A stretch of DNA of 64,000 nucleotides from Pieris napi (GCF_905475465.1 NC_062254.1:10422001-10486000), one strand, 5' to 3'. Shown: positions 24,919 through 37,148, counted from the stretch's first letter. Numbers and translations: made by a program. The notes: generated from the sequence alone by a model not told the origin.

Positions 24919-26899
24919 ATATGTATAAAATTTAATGTTGTTCAGTTTACCTAGGTATACGTACTAATGACGGTACAATCTTGGCTTTAAACTACGGCAT
25001 CTGATTTAAAAACAAAATCAGGTGCCGTAGATTTTCCTGTTCAATTTCAAGTGAAAGAAGCGTAAATATATACACGTGAACTTAGCGTTGAAATTTGTAC
25101 GCTTAAATTAAAAACGCTGAAATTTAAACACTACTAACACTAAAACACCAAACATCCGTTACTTTAATACACCCTAAAATAGAGCCTTAAAAACAGGCAT
25201 AGAAGTAAATAATCAAATAAACGCACTGTACAAGTACATTTACTTCCATTTCCGATGACATCGCAATATATAAAAGTTTCAAAGCCTTACGAAATACCTT
25301 TTATATAGACAATCAAATTACGGGTTTGACCACTTCACACAAAACGTCTATCCTAAAGAGATTTTCCTCGCCGTATGTGCGCCCTAAGATTTGCTATTAC
25401 GAGGGTCTATGATAATGGAATTTCAATCAGGCGGGGTCGGGGTATTGACACTGTTGAGACCACGCTTTGTGGATCGGCCTCCTGCGGCTTGGTACTCCGT
25501 ACCTGACGCCAAATGGATTTAGTTCGGACGTGTCACCTATGGGTACAAAGGGCCGTAATGTTAAGTGTTGACACTTTATTAAAAACGTGAGGTTGACGCT
25601 GAAATATGTTATTTAATATAGAGTATGTATATGGATGACTATGTACAACAACAGTTGTAATATATAGGTACTTAATTAGTCATTAATTTATTTTGTGTAA
25701 AATCGTAATACATGATTTCTGATCGTGTCCACATATAATATATGGACGTAATTGATTATTTAAATGTTATTCATTCTTATAAGATGTATTTGTTTTAATT
25801 TTGTGTTCCGATTTAAAAAAACTGAGATGAGGCGAATGTAATTTTAATTTTTAAGTTTTACATAAATTATTAATTTCGATTAAAACTACAATAATTAAAT
25901 AAGTTTTTAATATTAATATATGTAAATAAAATTGATAAATTTCATCTAATTCTATAATTGAATTAAATTAATCTCTTATTTAATTTTCTTGCACATCAAT
26001 TTTTTTTCAACTCAGAAAATGATCAAATACACACAAATTAAAGTTTATATGCTTCCTATCTCATTTTATCGCACGTTAAATCTTATGAATTTATGTGTCT
26101 GTCTCTTTTTACCGTCGCTTTTTGGTTTTATCTACTTTCAAATCACACCAATGCTAAAGAAGTTTTCACTTCAAAAAGGTATCCATTCGCAAACGAGTGC
26201 TTCTCCAAAAACTGTTTGCCTCGTTTGTTGTGAACATTCAATACATTTTCAAGCATGCCTAGCTCTCTGGACTGAGAACATTTTTAAAGGTAATACTGTA
26301 ATAATTTTGTGTAAACATAACTTCTGAAGCAAGAACTAGTGCAATCTTAAAGGTTTGTATTTGATAGCCATTTCAATCAGACGTATCGTATACCTACAAA
26401 ATTGTGTATCTTGCTGTTGTAATATCACTACGTGAAGGACATTTTCGCCTGAAACTGATGAATATGGTATAAAGCACTTACTGATTGGCATCACGAACTT
26501 CATTTCGGCTGTAATAGGAGAGCCGGGAAATGCCGAATTCGGAATATTCCATCAGATTCACAAAGAGTAATCTCGAGTGGAAATTAGGTGAGCTGCGTGA
26601 TTAAGTGTGCTATGGAAAATTGTAGCTAAGCCGGATTCCGTTTTTGCGGTGCAAGCAGTCGGACGAAGATTTACACGATATCGTAAACCATTGACCAACA
26701 AAAATAAAATACTAAAAACATAAGTAACGGTGGACAAACAAACTAATTTTATAAGCACTTTAAATACTAAAAATTTTACTGAATTTTCTCTCAGAAGAAG
26801 TAATGTAATCATTTTTTTTTAAAAAAGGATGTGTGTAGTATTTATAACATAGGAATTTTCATGTTAGTGAAATAATATATATTTTAATTGTTATTTACT
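24919..26899. other. No recognised gene
   Basis: AT-rich. The longest frame (25989-26327, 112 codons) is hydrophobic with no recognised domain. The stretch 26570-26700 is GC-richer and unassigned. Confidence 0.5.
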
Positions 26900-27110
26900 T
26901 TTAATGCGATACCGCCCCGCCACCCATTTACGTTGCCCGAATGCCCGCAAGTGCGTTGCTGGTCTATTAAAAATTGGTACGCTCTTCTTGAAGAACCCTA
27001 AGTCGACCTGGTTCAGAAATAAATCGGTGGGCAGGGTGGTGAGGTGGCAGACGGAAAAACTAAAGGCCGGCAACGCACTTGTAAATCGCTGGAAATGTGA
27101 GTGTCTCTGT
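26900..27110 (-). mobile_element. Rearranged LINE 3' end, family A
   Basis: The first part matches gataccgccccgccaccc to ctaagtcgacctggttcaga in the minus orientation. A second ggccggcaacgcacttg (27064-27080) then appears in the opposite orientation, so two pieces are joined head to head. Confidence 0.5.
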
Positions 27111-27487
27111 TACATTAACAAAAACCAAGCCTTTAAAGTAATAGTAGATTATATCGTGTTTTAAATAAACAGAAATATCGTACGACTAAATCATAAACCT
27201 GCCGAAATTCGTGTTGAATTTGTTTTGAGAACTTTTTGAAGTCTGATTAGTGGCTTTTGTGGGTCTGTTGATTTTCATAATGCAAACCGGAAACCCGAAT
27301 AAGTATATTTGTTCTTGTGTGAGAATAATTACTCTTTGTGGTGAAGTATAATGTAAATTTAGGATCACAATAAATTATAATGTTATTCTCTTTTGTTAAC
27401 AATACGTTTGATTTCGTGATTACATTAAAATGTGTTCTAAATTTGAAATACCAAATGAATTGACAGAATATATGTGTTATAGTACAT

Positions 27488-27545
27488 ACGTGATGGACAC
27501 TCTCAATGACAGGCCTTTTAGGAATTGGTACGCTCTTTAAAAGTT
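27488..27545 (-). mobile_element. LINE 3' end scrap, family A
   Basis: Carries tggacactctcaatgacagg, then ttttaggaattggtacgctc, with the middle of the family lost. Confidence 0.4.
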
Positions 27546-27702
27546 TTTGAGCGCAGAGTTACCCCTAACAATACGAAGGGCAGCCTGTCCACCACCAAAA
27601 GCTGAATGTCCCTATAGTGGACGCCCATGGGGGGATTCTCCACCACTGTTCCAACCCTATATGGGTATTGGCCTCAGATTGCAATCGTTTCTTCTATTAT
27701 TT

Positions 27703-27872
27703 TTATAGACAAGCAGGTGATCAGCCTTCTGTGTCTGACAAGTCATAGATGTTTGCCTTCACTGTAGGAGAAGGTGTTAATTGCGCAAATAGGAAGAAAA
27801 TCCTTTGGTGAAGAGACGTGATACGAACGCATAGCTTCAGGGATGAGGATAGCACGCTTAAGCCAGGCTCAT
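27703..27872 (-). mobile_element. SINE with internal deletion
   Basis: Matches gcaggtgatcagccttctg to ggatagcacgcttaagcc, with the B box badly decayed. It sits 20 bases from a second SINE in the same orientation. Confidence 0.55.
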
Positions 27873-27892
27873 ATATTTATATATACAAAAAA

Positions 27893-28167
27893 ATGAGTGG
27901 CGCTACAACCTTTTTAGGTCTCGACCTAAGATTTCTGTATCTGTTTCATGATCATTTCTTAATCTAATAGGCAAGTAGGTGTTCAGCCTCCAGTGCCTGA
28001 CACACGCCGTCGACTTTTTGGGTTTAAGGCAAGCCGGTTTCCTCACGATGTTTTCCTTCACCGTTAGAGCGAATGTTAAATGCGCACATAGAAAGACAGT
28101 CCATTAGTGCACAGCCGGGGATCGAACTGTCGAAGTCGTACTTCAGGGATAAACACAACACACTCTC
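27893..28167 (-). mobile_element. tRNA-derived SINE
   Basis: The end gagtggcgctacaacc, body gtttcctcacgatgttttcc and B-box complement ggggatcgaac are all clear. The head is decayed past 28140. Confidence 0.7.
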
Positions 28168-28572
28168 ATACATATACATATTTATATATATACAACATAT
28201 AAAACATTTAATTATCTAAAAAATACAAAGCTATTAAAAAGAAATAAGAAATACTGTTATTTCATACTTGTGTATTTTGAAAGCTTCTATTACCAAACCA
28301 CGTAAGCACAGTCTACAAACTATAAACACGTCCTAATATGGCGGAGTAAATTGGTATCAAGATGCTGACCTGAGACCATCATTTGACCATAATATACATA
28401 ACTGAGGCTTTTATCGCTTTTACCTAGTTAGCTTTTAGCTTCCCTCCCTTCATTTATATTCCTTAGAATCAATGACTGATAACAACACTATGGGATACGA
28501 TATCTCGATACGAATCGACATTTATTTTACGAGGTAAGTAATATAGAAATGTAACATTAAATAGTCAAAACT

Positions 28573-28922
28573 GAGAACTATTTGCTGTTTCTATTTAAAC
28601 AAGGAAATACACGAATATCTGGAGATGCCAACCGTAAAGGAAGTAATCCGCAAAAACAGTAGTAGGTAGATACAGGGAAAGGTTAACCAAACATACAAAT
28701 GAACTGGCTAAGAATCTGTTAACCCCAGGAGATGATGTAACTCGCCTAAAAAGATGGCAAATACTAGACCTAGACCAGAGAAACTGACCTAAAATAAAAA
28801 TCCAGTTTCTACCAACACATACGGTGCCTTTCAATGGAATCGCACCCAACCAAAATTAACCTCAGAAAATATCTGATTATGGCTGATAGCCGATTGCAGA
28901 TGAACAAGAACACAAAAAAAAA
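28573..28922 (+). mobile_element. 5'-truncated jockey-type LINE with target duplication
   Basis: Encodes MPTVKEVIRKNSSR, RERLTKHTNELAKNLLTP and RLKRWQILDLDQRN, the extreme C-terminus of a jockey-clade reverse transcriptase ORF, interrupted by one stop. It ends in a poly(A) tail. The 14 bases aaatagtcaaaact lie directly before it (28559-28572) and after it (28923-28936), a clean target-site duplication. Confidence 0.75.
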
Positions 28923-29285
28923 AAATAGTCAAAACTATCTCAGTGGCATCGTAGGTAACGCATAACTGAAGATCCAATTGACATCATGATCAAAGATGGA
29001 ATGCGGAGACATCTCACCTACTTGCCTCAAACAAACAATGAAACTGATGAAAAATATACACTTGTATACGTATTATTTTTATTTACTTGAAAACGATACC
29101 TAAATCCCAGGATTGTAATTTTCTGTCATTGTAAGGAATAAAGTAATAAAATACAAGAGCGATTAAAAAACTCACCGTTATAGTTATAACTACAGTATTT
29201 ATTTCCAAAACAATTAATATATAGCTAGGTGATCTATTTACAGCAGAAAATACCAAAAAATAATGACAATATATATTACTGACTT

Positions 29286-29655
29286 ATGCACTTTATTACC
29301 TATAAAAGATCGATGGAACTTAGTATAATAGGGAAGAAAAGAATAGACAAAATAAAGAATACAGCTTTAAGAAGAACAACTAAGGTAACAGATATTACAA
29401 AAAAAAAAAAAAGTGGAAATGGGTTGGGCACATGGCAAGAGGAACAGAAAAGAGAATCAAACGAAATAGAGGGAGACAACTTAGAAGGTGGAACAGCAAG
29501 TGGTACATGGCAGAGAGGAATGGGTAGATTTGCAGGATTTGGAGGTCTTTGCCAAAATAGCACACAGCTGATACTTAAAAGAAATTTGAAATAGAAACGT
29601 TTTTCAATGTAAAAGTATCTGAATTAAAGGCTATTATTATTACGTACATAATAAA
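29286..29655 (+). mobile_element. RTE-like LINE 3' end
   Basis: Across a shifted frame the sequence reads SMELSIIGKKRIDKIKNTAL, KVTDITKKK, KWKWVGHMARGTEK and NRGRQLRRWN. This is the C-terminal end of RTE-type reverse transcriptases, where KWKWAGHVAR and GRPxxRW are usual. The 3' end is a short att repeat (29629-29642). An A run at 29399-29412 shifts the frame. Confidence 0.65.
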
Positions 29656-30261
29656 CTCCTTACAATTTGTAATACTATTTAAAAAATAAAAACATCGTAC
29701 AGTACTTTCCAACCCCGTCGCAAATGTGTCGTATATAAAGAACCCACAATCCAATGTGTTTTGCCCAAAGATCTTTTCACATGACCCCAAACCTTGTGGT
29801 TTGCTAATGGACTTCCATTCAAGTTGTCCTAGTGAAAATTTAATTTAGAATCCTAATTGAAATCCATTATCTTGCGATCAGGGAATTCTTGGAAAGGGAA
29901 ATTAAAATTATATTAAACTTTTGTTTTACTCCTTTATTTATCGAGCTTTATAATTTGTCTACATTATTGCTAAAGATAGATTCATTGTAAGCGTAATTAA
30001 ACAATACTTTCTTGTACTATTTTATATATTTATTGAAGGAACATATTAGATGCTGCAGCCACTGTTGCTTCGTCACCAATAATAAATAACAATTGAAATG
30101 TAGAAATATATCAATTTTTTAAATTGTACATTTTAATTTCTTATAATCTAATTTTTGTTTCGTTAGTGTGCCTTTTTAAAATACATAAAGAAATAAACAT
30201 GTCATAAGAATTAATTGCATTAATATTATTTTTATCATTTCAACTAATCGAAAGCAAATGT

Positions 30262-30440
30262 GTTACCTTAGTGTCTTAAGCTCTCTTCACAGAGGTAGGT
30301 TCGAACTTCGACTGTGCACCAATGTACTTTTATGTGCGCATTTAATTCTCGCTCGAATGGTGAAGGAAAACCCAAGGAACCGGCTTGCCTTAGTCTCATA
30401 AAATTGACGGCATGTATCAGGCACGGAAAGCTAAGTAGGT
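30262..30440 (+). mobile_element. SINE fragment
   Basis: B box taggttcgaacttcgac, then the body to tcaggcacggaaagct. The end is lost where another repeat starts at 30440. Confidence 0.6.
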
Positions 30441-30618
30441 ACTTAAAGAAAAGTAAAAAGTAAAAAATCATTTAATCATGTAGATAACATAATGTACACT
30501 TATGACTCGTCAGTAAAGAAATACATATTAATGCTTCTAATTTTATATTTACTGCCAGTTCTCAAATCAAGAGAAGAACTGGCAATAAACTCTCAGCCAC
30601 TCTATTTAATCGCCATTT
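30440..30618 (+). repeat. Retroposon-like 3' repeat (family D)
   Basis: Shares aatgtacacttatgac, ctgccagttctcaaatcaag and actctcagccactct with 17688-17868. It joins directly to a SINE fragment on its left. Confidence 0.5.
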
Positions 30619-31247
30619 TTTTTACACGACGTAAAGCTAGACCAAGCGTTGTAGTATCACTGAATTATAAGCTAAGGTTTTATTAAAATATCAATCAATT
30701 TAATATCATCTATATCGGCAACGTATATTCGTGATATAAAACTTAACATATATCTATATTTTTGAAATAATATTGCAACAAATCTATGTTATTGAAATTA
30801 ATATTGCATCCTTTAAAAAATTGCATTTGCAATTGCTATCGTGAAAAATATGGAGAAACAAATACTGTATAAATCCGAATGAGATTCCATAATCTACTAA
30901 TAATTTTTCATTACTAATACACTCGCAATAAATACTTGGCGCAGTGCCAGCGTTGCAACTTGCGAAAATTCCCAATAGCCCAATTCGCGTAAGAAAGCTT
31001 CGATACTATCGAAGATATTTTTCATAATTGCTTTATAAAATATTTTTTTATATTTATTGCTTGTTTCTTATAATAAATGAATATTATTGTTTGAAAAACA
31101 ACCAAAAAAACTGATGTTAATAAAATTTGTATTAGAGTTTTTTGAGATTCACAAATTTTATATAGAGGAAAGATTAGTATTTTTGTATGGTGGTAAAGAA
31201 TACACATACATATCTCGAACACATTTTGCGACATCGTCGATACTTAG

Positions 31248-31445
31248 CATCTTATAATGATGGGCAAAATTCACGGCAAGAGACAGGCTGGTAAAACGAA
31301 GAGGTAATGGTTGCGGACTGTATGGGAGTGGACCAGCATCACATGCGCCCAGGAACTTTATAGACTAGCCCCAGTTTCCCGGCAATTCAAGTTGTTAAAA
31401 GCCAATCTTTACCAATAAAATGGCACCAGAAGAAATAGGAATATA
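31248..31445 (+). mobile_element. LINE 3' coding fragment
   Basis: Encodes LIMMGKIHGKRQAGKTKR, WLRTVWEWTS and LFKLLKANLYQ-like blocks, the far C-terminus of an RTE-like ORF. One stop is in frame. Confidence 0.55.
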
Positions 31446-31599
31446 CACAAAAATGTTTAGACTATATTTTATGCATAACTGTATCTATATTTATAACGAA
31501 AATCTTTTGAAATATATCCAGCCGTAAAGTTTTAAGTTTTAAACATGCTTTAAGACATTATATTTGTCAGTGAAGTATATTATACGTACTTCCATTATA

Positions 31600-31832
31600 T
31601 AAAAAAGGTGCGTGCGTACAAAGTACACACGTCAGAAGTGAAACTTCTTTGGCAAATTAATTTTTAAGTCTTGTTTATATTTAAACAAATCTAAAACTTT
31701 AGATTTCCGAGACAGAGGAAGGGAAAAATCGGTCTCTATCGCTCTCTCCCTTTTTTCGACAAAAACGCTGCACATCTTCGTGACGTTCTGTAAAAATTTT
31801 ACCCTCATGCGCCTAAAGAAGTTTCACTTCAA
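31600..31832. repeat. MITE-like repeat with paired GAAGT...ACTTC motifs
   Basis: The left motif cagaagtgaaacttctttgg and right motif gcctaaagaagtttcacttc face each other about 160 bases apart. The same pairing is seen at 37610-38000 and 43060-43562. Confidence 0.45.
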
Positions 31833-32282
31833 ACTTTTTTTTTATTGGAATCTAAGGGAAAATAATTGATCTATATTAATTTGCGTATGCACTTTATGTA
31901 CTAAATATAACGCGAATAACTCCACATTTCCAAGCGAGCGGGACCTCACTGCTTGTAAAACTTTTTCAGTTTCCTTTGAATTCACTGCGGACTGGTTTCT
32001 ACGTCTAGATGTACGTAAATAATACATATTTGCTCTTACTTGCTGGAAATAGGTCAACGTGCCTTTTTAATATCATTCGAGGCATTAATTTGATAGAAAT
32101 ACGATCAAAAGAAATTCTTATTTAAATTTTATTGGAGTATAATTGCTAAATATTACAGAGTTGTGCCAGTCGTTTGAAATTATACACAATTTACGTAAAA
32201 CAAAATCCCAAGACAGCGTCTTTGTCTGTATAAATGTGTGATTCTGAAAAAGGTACCATCATTGACTATGGTATGTAAATTG

Positions 32283-32520
32283 ACTGAACTGAATTAGTTA
32301 CACCTTACAATCACTCACTCACTAACATGCACACACACATTTACTCATTCTCTCACGCGTGTTATAAACAGTAAAAAAATTTAATTAAAAAAAAAATATT
32401 CTTATGGAATATACTATTTGTTATGGAATAGCTGGGAAAGCTGACACCGGTATTTTTTACTTAAAAGGGCTCCAAAATCTTACACACTATAATGAATAAA
32501 CACATTTTTATTATTTTCAT
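32283..32520 (+). repeat. Interspersed repeat, same family as 6838-7240
   Basis: cactcactcactaacatgc is followed by gctgacaccggtattttttac and ccaaaatcttacacac. Confidence 0.45.
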
Positions 32521-33294
32521 TTATTTGTATAATTTTTGTAGACGTGATGAATCTTGCCAAAGCAGAACGCGGGCTAGGCTGCGAGGGGAAACTAGTGTTT
32601 TCATACGTGATTCATACTCTCAGAATTCATATACTACCTTATCCAGAGTTATTAAAAGTAACGATCATTGAACGTTACTTTTAATTAAGTTTTTCATATA
32701 TCGTATCGGAAACTAAGATCTATATATCACTATACTTTCTCCAATAACTTGCCTAATCCGGCATTAATTAATATCGTATCTGAGTTGCATCAATCTTTAA
32801 ATATATCTTTAGTTAGTATATCTGACATTGACTGATTCATAATAACTGAAATAATGTTTATTGTTTATTTATTTGCAAAGTGTGAAAGTAAATAACTTTT
32901 AGGGATTTATATAATAAAAAATAATGTTTGTATCAAGTTTATGTGTTAAGGGATTTTATTTTATTTATTTATTTAATTATAAGTAATCTTACAGCTAACA
33001 TACATAATATTACAAAACAAATACAGTACAAAAAGCCAAAACAGATTACATAGATAAACAATATTATATAAGAAAAATGAAACAAATAAGCGCATCAATA
33101 GACAAAAATATATACAGAAAACTGAAATTTAATATTTAAAACAATAAATAATACCAAATACAACCTAAACAAAATTCGAGTCTTCCCGCCCCTTCAAATA
33201 TTTTCTCACATGTTCTTTGGTGAGGTGGAAAATATCAATATCCTCATAATTAGTGTCATAGTTAGATATTTTGATATATTTTAGTCAAATATTA
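32521..33294. other. No recognised gene
   Basis: Unassigned AT-rich DNA with a short near-palindrome at 32650-32690 (ttaaaagtaacgatcattga and its partner cgttacttttaatt). Confidence 0.5.
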
Positions 33295-33440
33295 ACGTGA
33301 ATATATAATGATAATAAACTTTATTCATAACAATATGGTGTCCTAAATACAAAAGACTAGATAAAGGTAAAATAAATTTGCGATTGTCTAGTTTCCGCAT
33401 TCACTGCTTTCAGTGCATTACAAGCACTTAATGTTACTAC
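33295..33440 (-). repeat. Probable retroposon 3' end
   Basis: The complement ends gaataaagtttattatca, a polyadenylation signal next to a short tail. gcattcactgctttcagtgc forms a small hairpin inside. Confidence 0.3.
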
Positions 33441-34096
33441 AGTTTACATACTTTAGTAGTAAATAAAATAATTGCGATATTTCCTTCTTTTTTTACTAGT
33501 AAGTAGGTATGTTAGAAAAAAAGACAGGAAGGTAGAAAAGTTTACGCACTAAAATATGTATCAAATACTCACACACCCACACAGATATTATATTTAAGGT
33601 AGTTCATGATCATTTGTTTTATCGGATTTAACATTGACAGTTCTTTTTCTTAAAGATAATTTTTATTTACCACTTACATTCCTTTTCCTTTCCTCGGTAT
33701 GGGCCGTGGTATGGAAGGGCTGTAACGTAGGTAACCACATTATTTTTAAGTTTAAAAAGTATATTATTATTATACATAACCTTGCTTTCTTAATAATGCC
33801 AGGCGCTATAAGAATTGGAGGAACAACTTCTTTTTCCTAATCGTTCTTGACAATGAACAAAAAAATGCGGAGATAGAATAGGTGCTGTATTTTCTATCCT
33901 TGTCTTTCAAATTTTGATTTTTTTTTTTTTTTTCATTTTGCTTCAGGCTTTTTAAATTTGTAATGTTATATTTTTGTAAGCATACATATTGTCGCAGGAC
34001 ATATGATAAAATAGGTCGTATAAATTTAATTTTAAACAAGTGTTTATAACAAATACGCAACACTCACTTAAACATAAATAAAATTTTGTCACATAC

Positions 34097-34138
34097 ACAT
34101 ATATATATGGCATATAAATATATATATATATATATACA
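34097..34138 (+). repeat. TA-rich microsatellite
   Basis: Runs of ta broken by ggcatataaa. Confidence 0.85.
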
Positions 34139-34284
34139 TGCCTTTTAGCATAGGAATCCTCCAACATGACATCCTCCTTCTATCGGCCGCGACTCTAACC
34201 CAATTCGACCTCGGTATGGTACGGTCTCTTCCGTTTTCCAAACATGCGTCATTAATGCAGATTAATATTACCACATTTTTTTAA

Positions 34285-34432
34285 TAGAATATCGCTGTTG
34301 GCCTAAAGGATCTTAACAGCTCAGCTGGGGCTGTTTTGGCGGTTTGATCTTTTCCCGCGACTAGCGCAAAGGCGTCTCCTGCGAGACTAGGACCTCGGCT
34401 TGGGCCGCCTTGGGTGGTTAATCTAAGGGCAG
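34285..34432 (+). repeat. Repeat shared with 7325-7440
   Basis: gctgttggcctaaaggatct is followed by gcgactagcgcaaaggcgtc and acctcggcttgggccgcc. Confidence 0.35.
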
Positions 34433-34847
34433 GACGGAAGCTCACTGGAGTGAGAGAAGTGTCAAGTAAACGGTGAAGACGGTTTTTTAAAATTTCCCAC
34501 TGTAATTTCTATGTACTATATAGCTAAGGTTTAGCGCTACCGTAACTGGCGCTTCGCCAAGCGTTTCAAGCTCAACCATTGTTCCACTTTAAGCGTCAAA
34601 ATTTCGTGTTAGGTCATGGCTGGTAGCTTGATATCTATCCAAATTACATTATAATACTATGTACTAAGCTTAATTGCCTCCGTGGCTTAGTGGTGAACAC
34701 TTCGATGTTGACGACTGATGAGCCATTTCTGTAAGGTACAGAATTTAGTTTCCGTCAGTATTTCCCTCGTTAGAAAGATAATAGAATTGTTTTTTTGCTT
34801 TTAGTACATTGTGTGGATTCGACCGAATGGTTCATCCTTGTTGGTCC

Positions 34848-35381
34848 GAGAGCTGGCGCCAATTTTTGGGCAGGTATTTGAGGCAAGCTGAAAACTTGTC
34901 ACATACCTCTCCTATTATATTCCAACACGGAATTGCAGACCTGGCTGGTGAGTAGCGGGGCTAAATCAACCCCTACATTTTTAAAAATATTTTTTTTTTT
35001 TCCCCAAAAATATATTCGAGGCAATACGCAATTTATATTTGTTGCAGTGTAATACTTAATAAATACGAAAAAAAATAAGCCAGACAATTTAATCGGTGCT
35101 GTAACATTGCCAGACGCGTGCAAACATTTTTTGCAAAAAATTGTAAAAAATGTTTTTGAGGCAGCTTGAAATTTTAATGGAATGTTATTTATAACTATAA
35201 AATTAGATTCCCAAAAAGACAGATCATTTTGGTAGGGCTTTCTACCTGCCAGGTGATCAAACAAATAATGGATGAGTACGGGCCTGTACTACTATAGACA
35301 AGCTGTAGTATGAGAGAGAGCGCATTTCGACAGCTGTCTTCGTTCTTGATTGCCGCGTTACTATTGGCCACGTGACTTACA
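34848..35381 (+). repeat. Left inverted arm of the 34848-36940 element
   Basis: Reverse complement of 36396-36940. The arm holds a minus-strand open frame of 121 codons that is mirrored in the other arm. Most differences between the two copies change residues, so the frame is probably not under selection. Confidence 0.8.
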
Positions 35382-35849
35382 AAGCCGACACTGAAAATGA
35401 ACCTTTCAGAAAAAAAATAAAAAATTGTGATCCCTCTACTTTACCTCCATGCAAATCTGAATTAAAACAATATCTGTTAAGAACGCAATATATAACAAGC
35501 ATTTGGAGAAATGCATATTTACGATTCCCCAGTTCTTTGACACCTAATAGAAACGGATGGACACTTAATGAGGATACGCTAGATTTTCACTGGTTTGACG
35601 GAGAGGGTATGCCGCAATTAGTATTCGATGCTGTTGTTCACGAGGAAAATAAAAATAACGATGATGAAAATCATACTTCAGGTGAGAATAAATGGTTTAT
35701 TTTTAATAACTGCTGCATTCAAATTTCTGTGATTACTTAAAAAAAAATATCTATTTCTTTTCGCAGATGATGAAGAGGTTGCCGAATCTGATACAGATGA
35801 ATCCGAAGATTCAAGTAGTTCTGATGAAGAATCCACAGACGAAGAATGA
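35372..35849 (+). CDS. Transposon-borne gene fragment, two exons, acidic C-terminus
   Basis: Exon 1 is open from 35372 (no ATG; an acceptor at ccttcag or acaaag is possible) to 35681. An intron of 85 bases follows (gtgagaat to ttttcgcag), and exon 2 runs from 35767 to the TGA at 35847-35849. Exon 1 contains CKSELKQYLLRTQYITSIWR, then NGWTLNEDTLDFHWFDGEGM. I associate this pattern (PP, a leucine-rich helix, R-x-x-Y-x-x-x-x-W, then GW) with a C-terminal segment of transposon-associated proteins in animals that often precedes a cysteine-rich CXC domain. Here exon 2 replaces the cysteines with a run of Asp, Glu and Ser (VAESDTDESEDSSSSDEEST). The N-terminal part of the protein is absent. The function is unknown, and the family link is from memory and not firm. 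Confidence 0.5.
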
Positions 35850-36395
35850 TAATTTATATCTGACGTGAAATGAATTTAATTTATTTCTAATTTTTTTATA
35901 CTTAAATAATTGTAACACTGAAGAAATATTATATTTTTATAAATGTAGTTTTGCGATTTTATATTTTAATCATTGATTTTTTTTATACGTAACCCTTATT
36001 AATTTTAAGATGAAAAAGGTTTTACATTTCCGTATAAATTTTGACTTGGAATAATGTCAGAGAAACAATTTTTAGTTTTGAATGTAGGGGCAACAGTATG
36101 AATTCTGTGCAAAATTTTTTGGAACAAATATTGTTGAAAAATATTTTTTTACATTCTCTTCAAAAAATAAATATTTTTACGGAAATATCAAATATTTAAA
36201 CAATTCATTACGTTTAAATTCGCATTAAAATTGGTAAAATAACTAATTTTTTAAGATAAAAAAGAAATCACAAAATTATGTCCCTTTAACGTCCATAAAT
36301 CAATACAATCACTTTTATGCAAAATGTATTTAGTACAAATTCCGTTTTTTTTTATTTTTTACTCCGAAATTCTAACTAGAAACCTCATGGGTTAT

Positions 36396-36940
36396 TGTAA
36401 GTCACGTGGCCTCGCTAGAGCCAATAGTAACGTGGCAAGCAAGAACGAAGACAGCTGTCGATATGCGCTCTCTCTCACACTACAGCTTGTCTATAGTAGT
36501 ACAGGCCCGTACTCATCCATTATTTGTTTGATCACCTGGCAGGTAGTAAGCCATACCGAAATGATCTGTCTTTTTGGGAATCTAATTTTATAGTTATAAA
36601 TAACATTCCATTAAAATTTCAAGCTGCCTCAAAAACATTTTTTATAATTTTTTGCAAAAAATTTTTGCACGCGTCTGGCAATGTTACAGCCCCGATTAAA
36701 TTGTCTGGCTTATTTTTTTTCGTATTTATTAAGTATTACACTGCAACATATATAAATTGTGTATTGCCTCAAATATATTTTTGGGGGGAAAAAATTAATA
36801 TTTAAAAAAATGTAGGGGTTGATTTAGCCCCGCTACTCACCAGCCAGGTCTGCAATTCCGTGTTGGAATATAATAGGAGAGGTATGTGACAAGTTTTCAG
36901 CTTGCCTCAAATACCTGCCCAAAAATTGGTGCCAGCTCTC
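36396..36940 (-). repeat. Right inverted arm of the 34848-36940 element
   Basis: Reverse complement of 34848-35381, with one 9-base insertion next to the cacgtgac inner boundary and scattered substitutions. The arms can pair into a hairpin with a loop of about 1 kb. Confidence 0.8.
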
Positions 36941-37093
36941 CAACTATGTATGGCGTAGAATTTTTAAATAAGCAACTTAGAATTCCTAGAGCGACCACTT
37001 AGGGTACAGCTTAGCGCAGGCTAAAACATTTGTTTAACAAGAAAACAAGGTGTATTTTAAACATTTTTACACGCTTTATATTAGCTTCACCTG

Positions 37094-37101
37094 TATGTAT
37101 G

Positions 37102-37147
<46 letters not shown>
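37094..37147 (+). repeat. TATG microsatellite
   Basis: About thirteen tatg/gtat units with one tata interruption. Open frames over it are not genes. Confidence 0.9.

Positions 37148-37148
<1 letters not shown>

Larger units (their letters stand above)
34848..36940 (+). mobile_element. Long-inverted-arm transposon (about 2.1 kb) carrying a spliced ORF fragment
   Basis: The left arm (34848-35381) and right arm (36396-36940) are reverse complements over about 540 bases. They differ by scattered substitutions and one 9-base indel near the inner end. The outer ends read gagagctggcgccaattttt and its near-complement. The unique middle (35382-36395) contains a two-exon coding sequence. No convincing target duplication is visible (ggtcc on the left, caactatg on the right). 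It is a non-autonomous DNA transposon or a remnant of a larger one. The superfamily is unknown to me. Long arms occur in foldback, Polinton and some other elements, but the end sequence does not settle the question. Confidence 0.7.

Noticed and set aside
29300..29563. 87-codon minus-strand frame
   Set aside because: It is antisense to the RTE-like LINE end, whose sense translation matches known blocks.
34089..34274. Frames with YIYIYI runs
   Set aside because: They come from the TA-rich microsatellite.
34899..35264. 121-codon minus-strand frame, mirrored at 36524-36805
   Set aside because: Both frames lie in the inverted arms of one element. The differences between the two copies mostly change residues and shorten one frame, so coding constraint is not supported.
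36324..36593. 89-codon plus-strand frame
   Set aside because: It crosses the boundary of the right inverted arm and has no recognisable domain.
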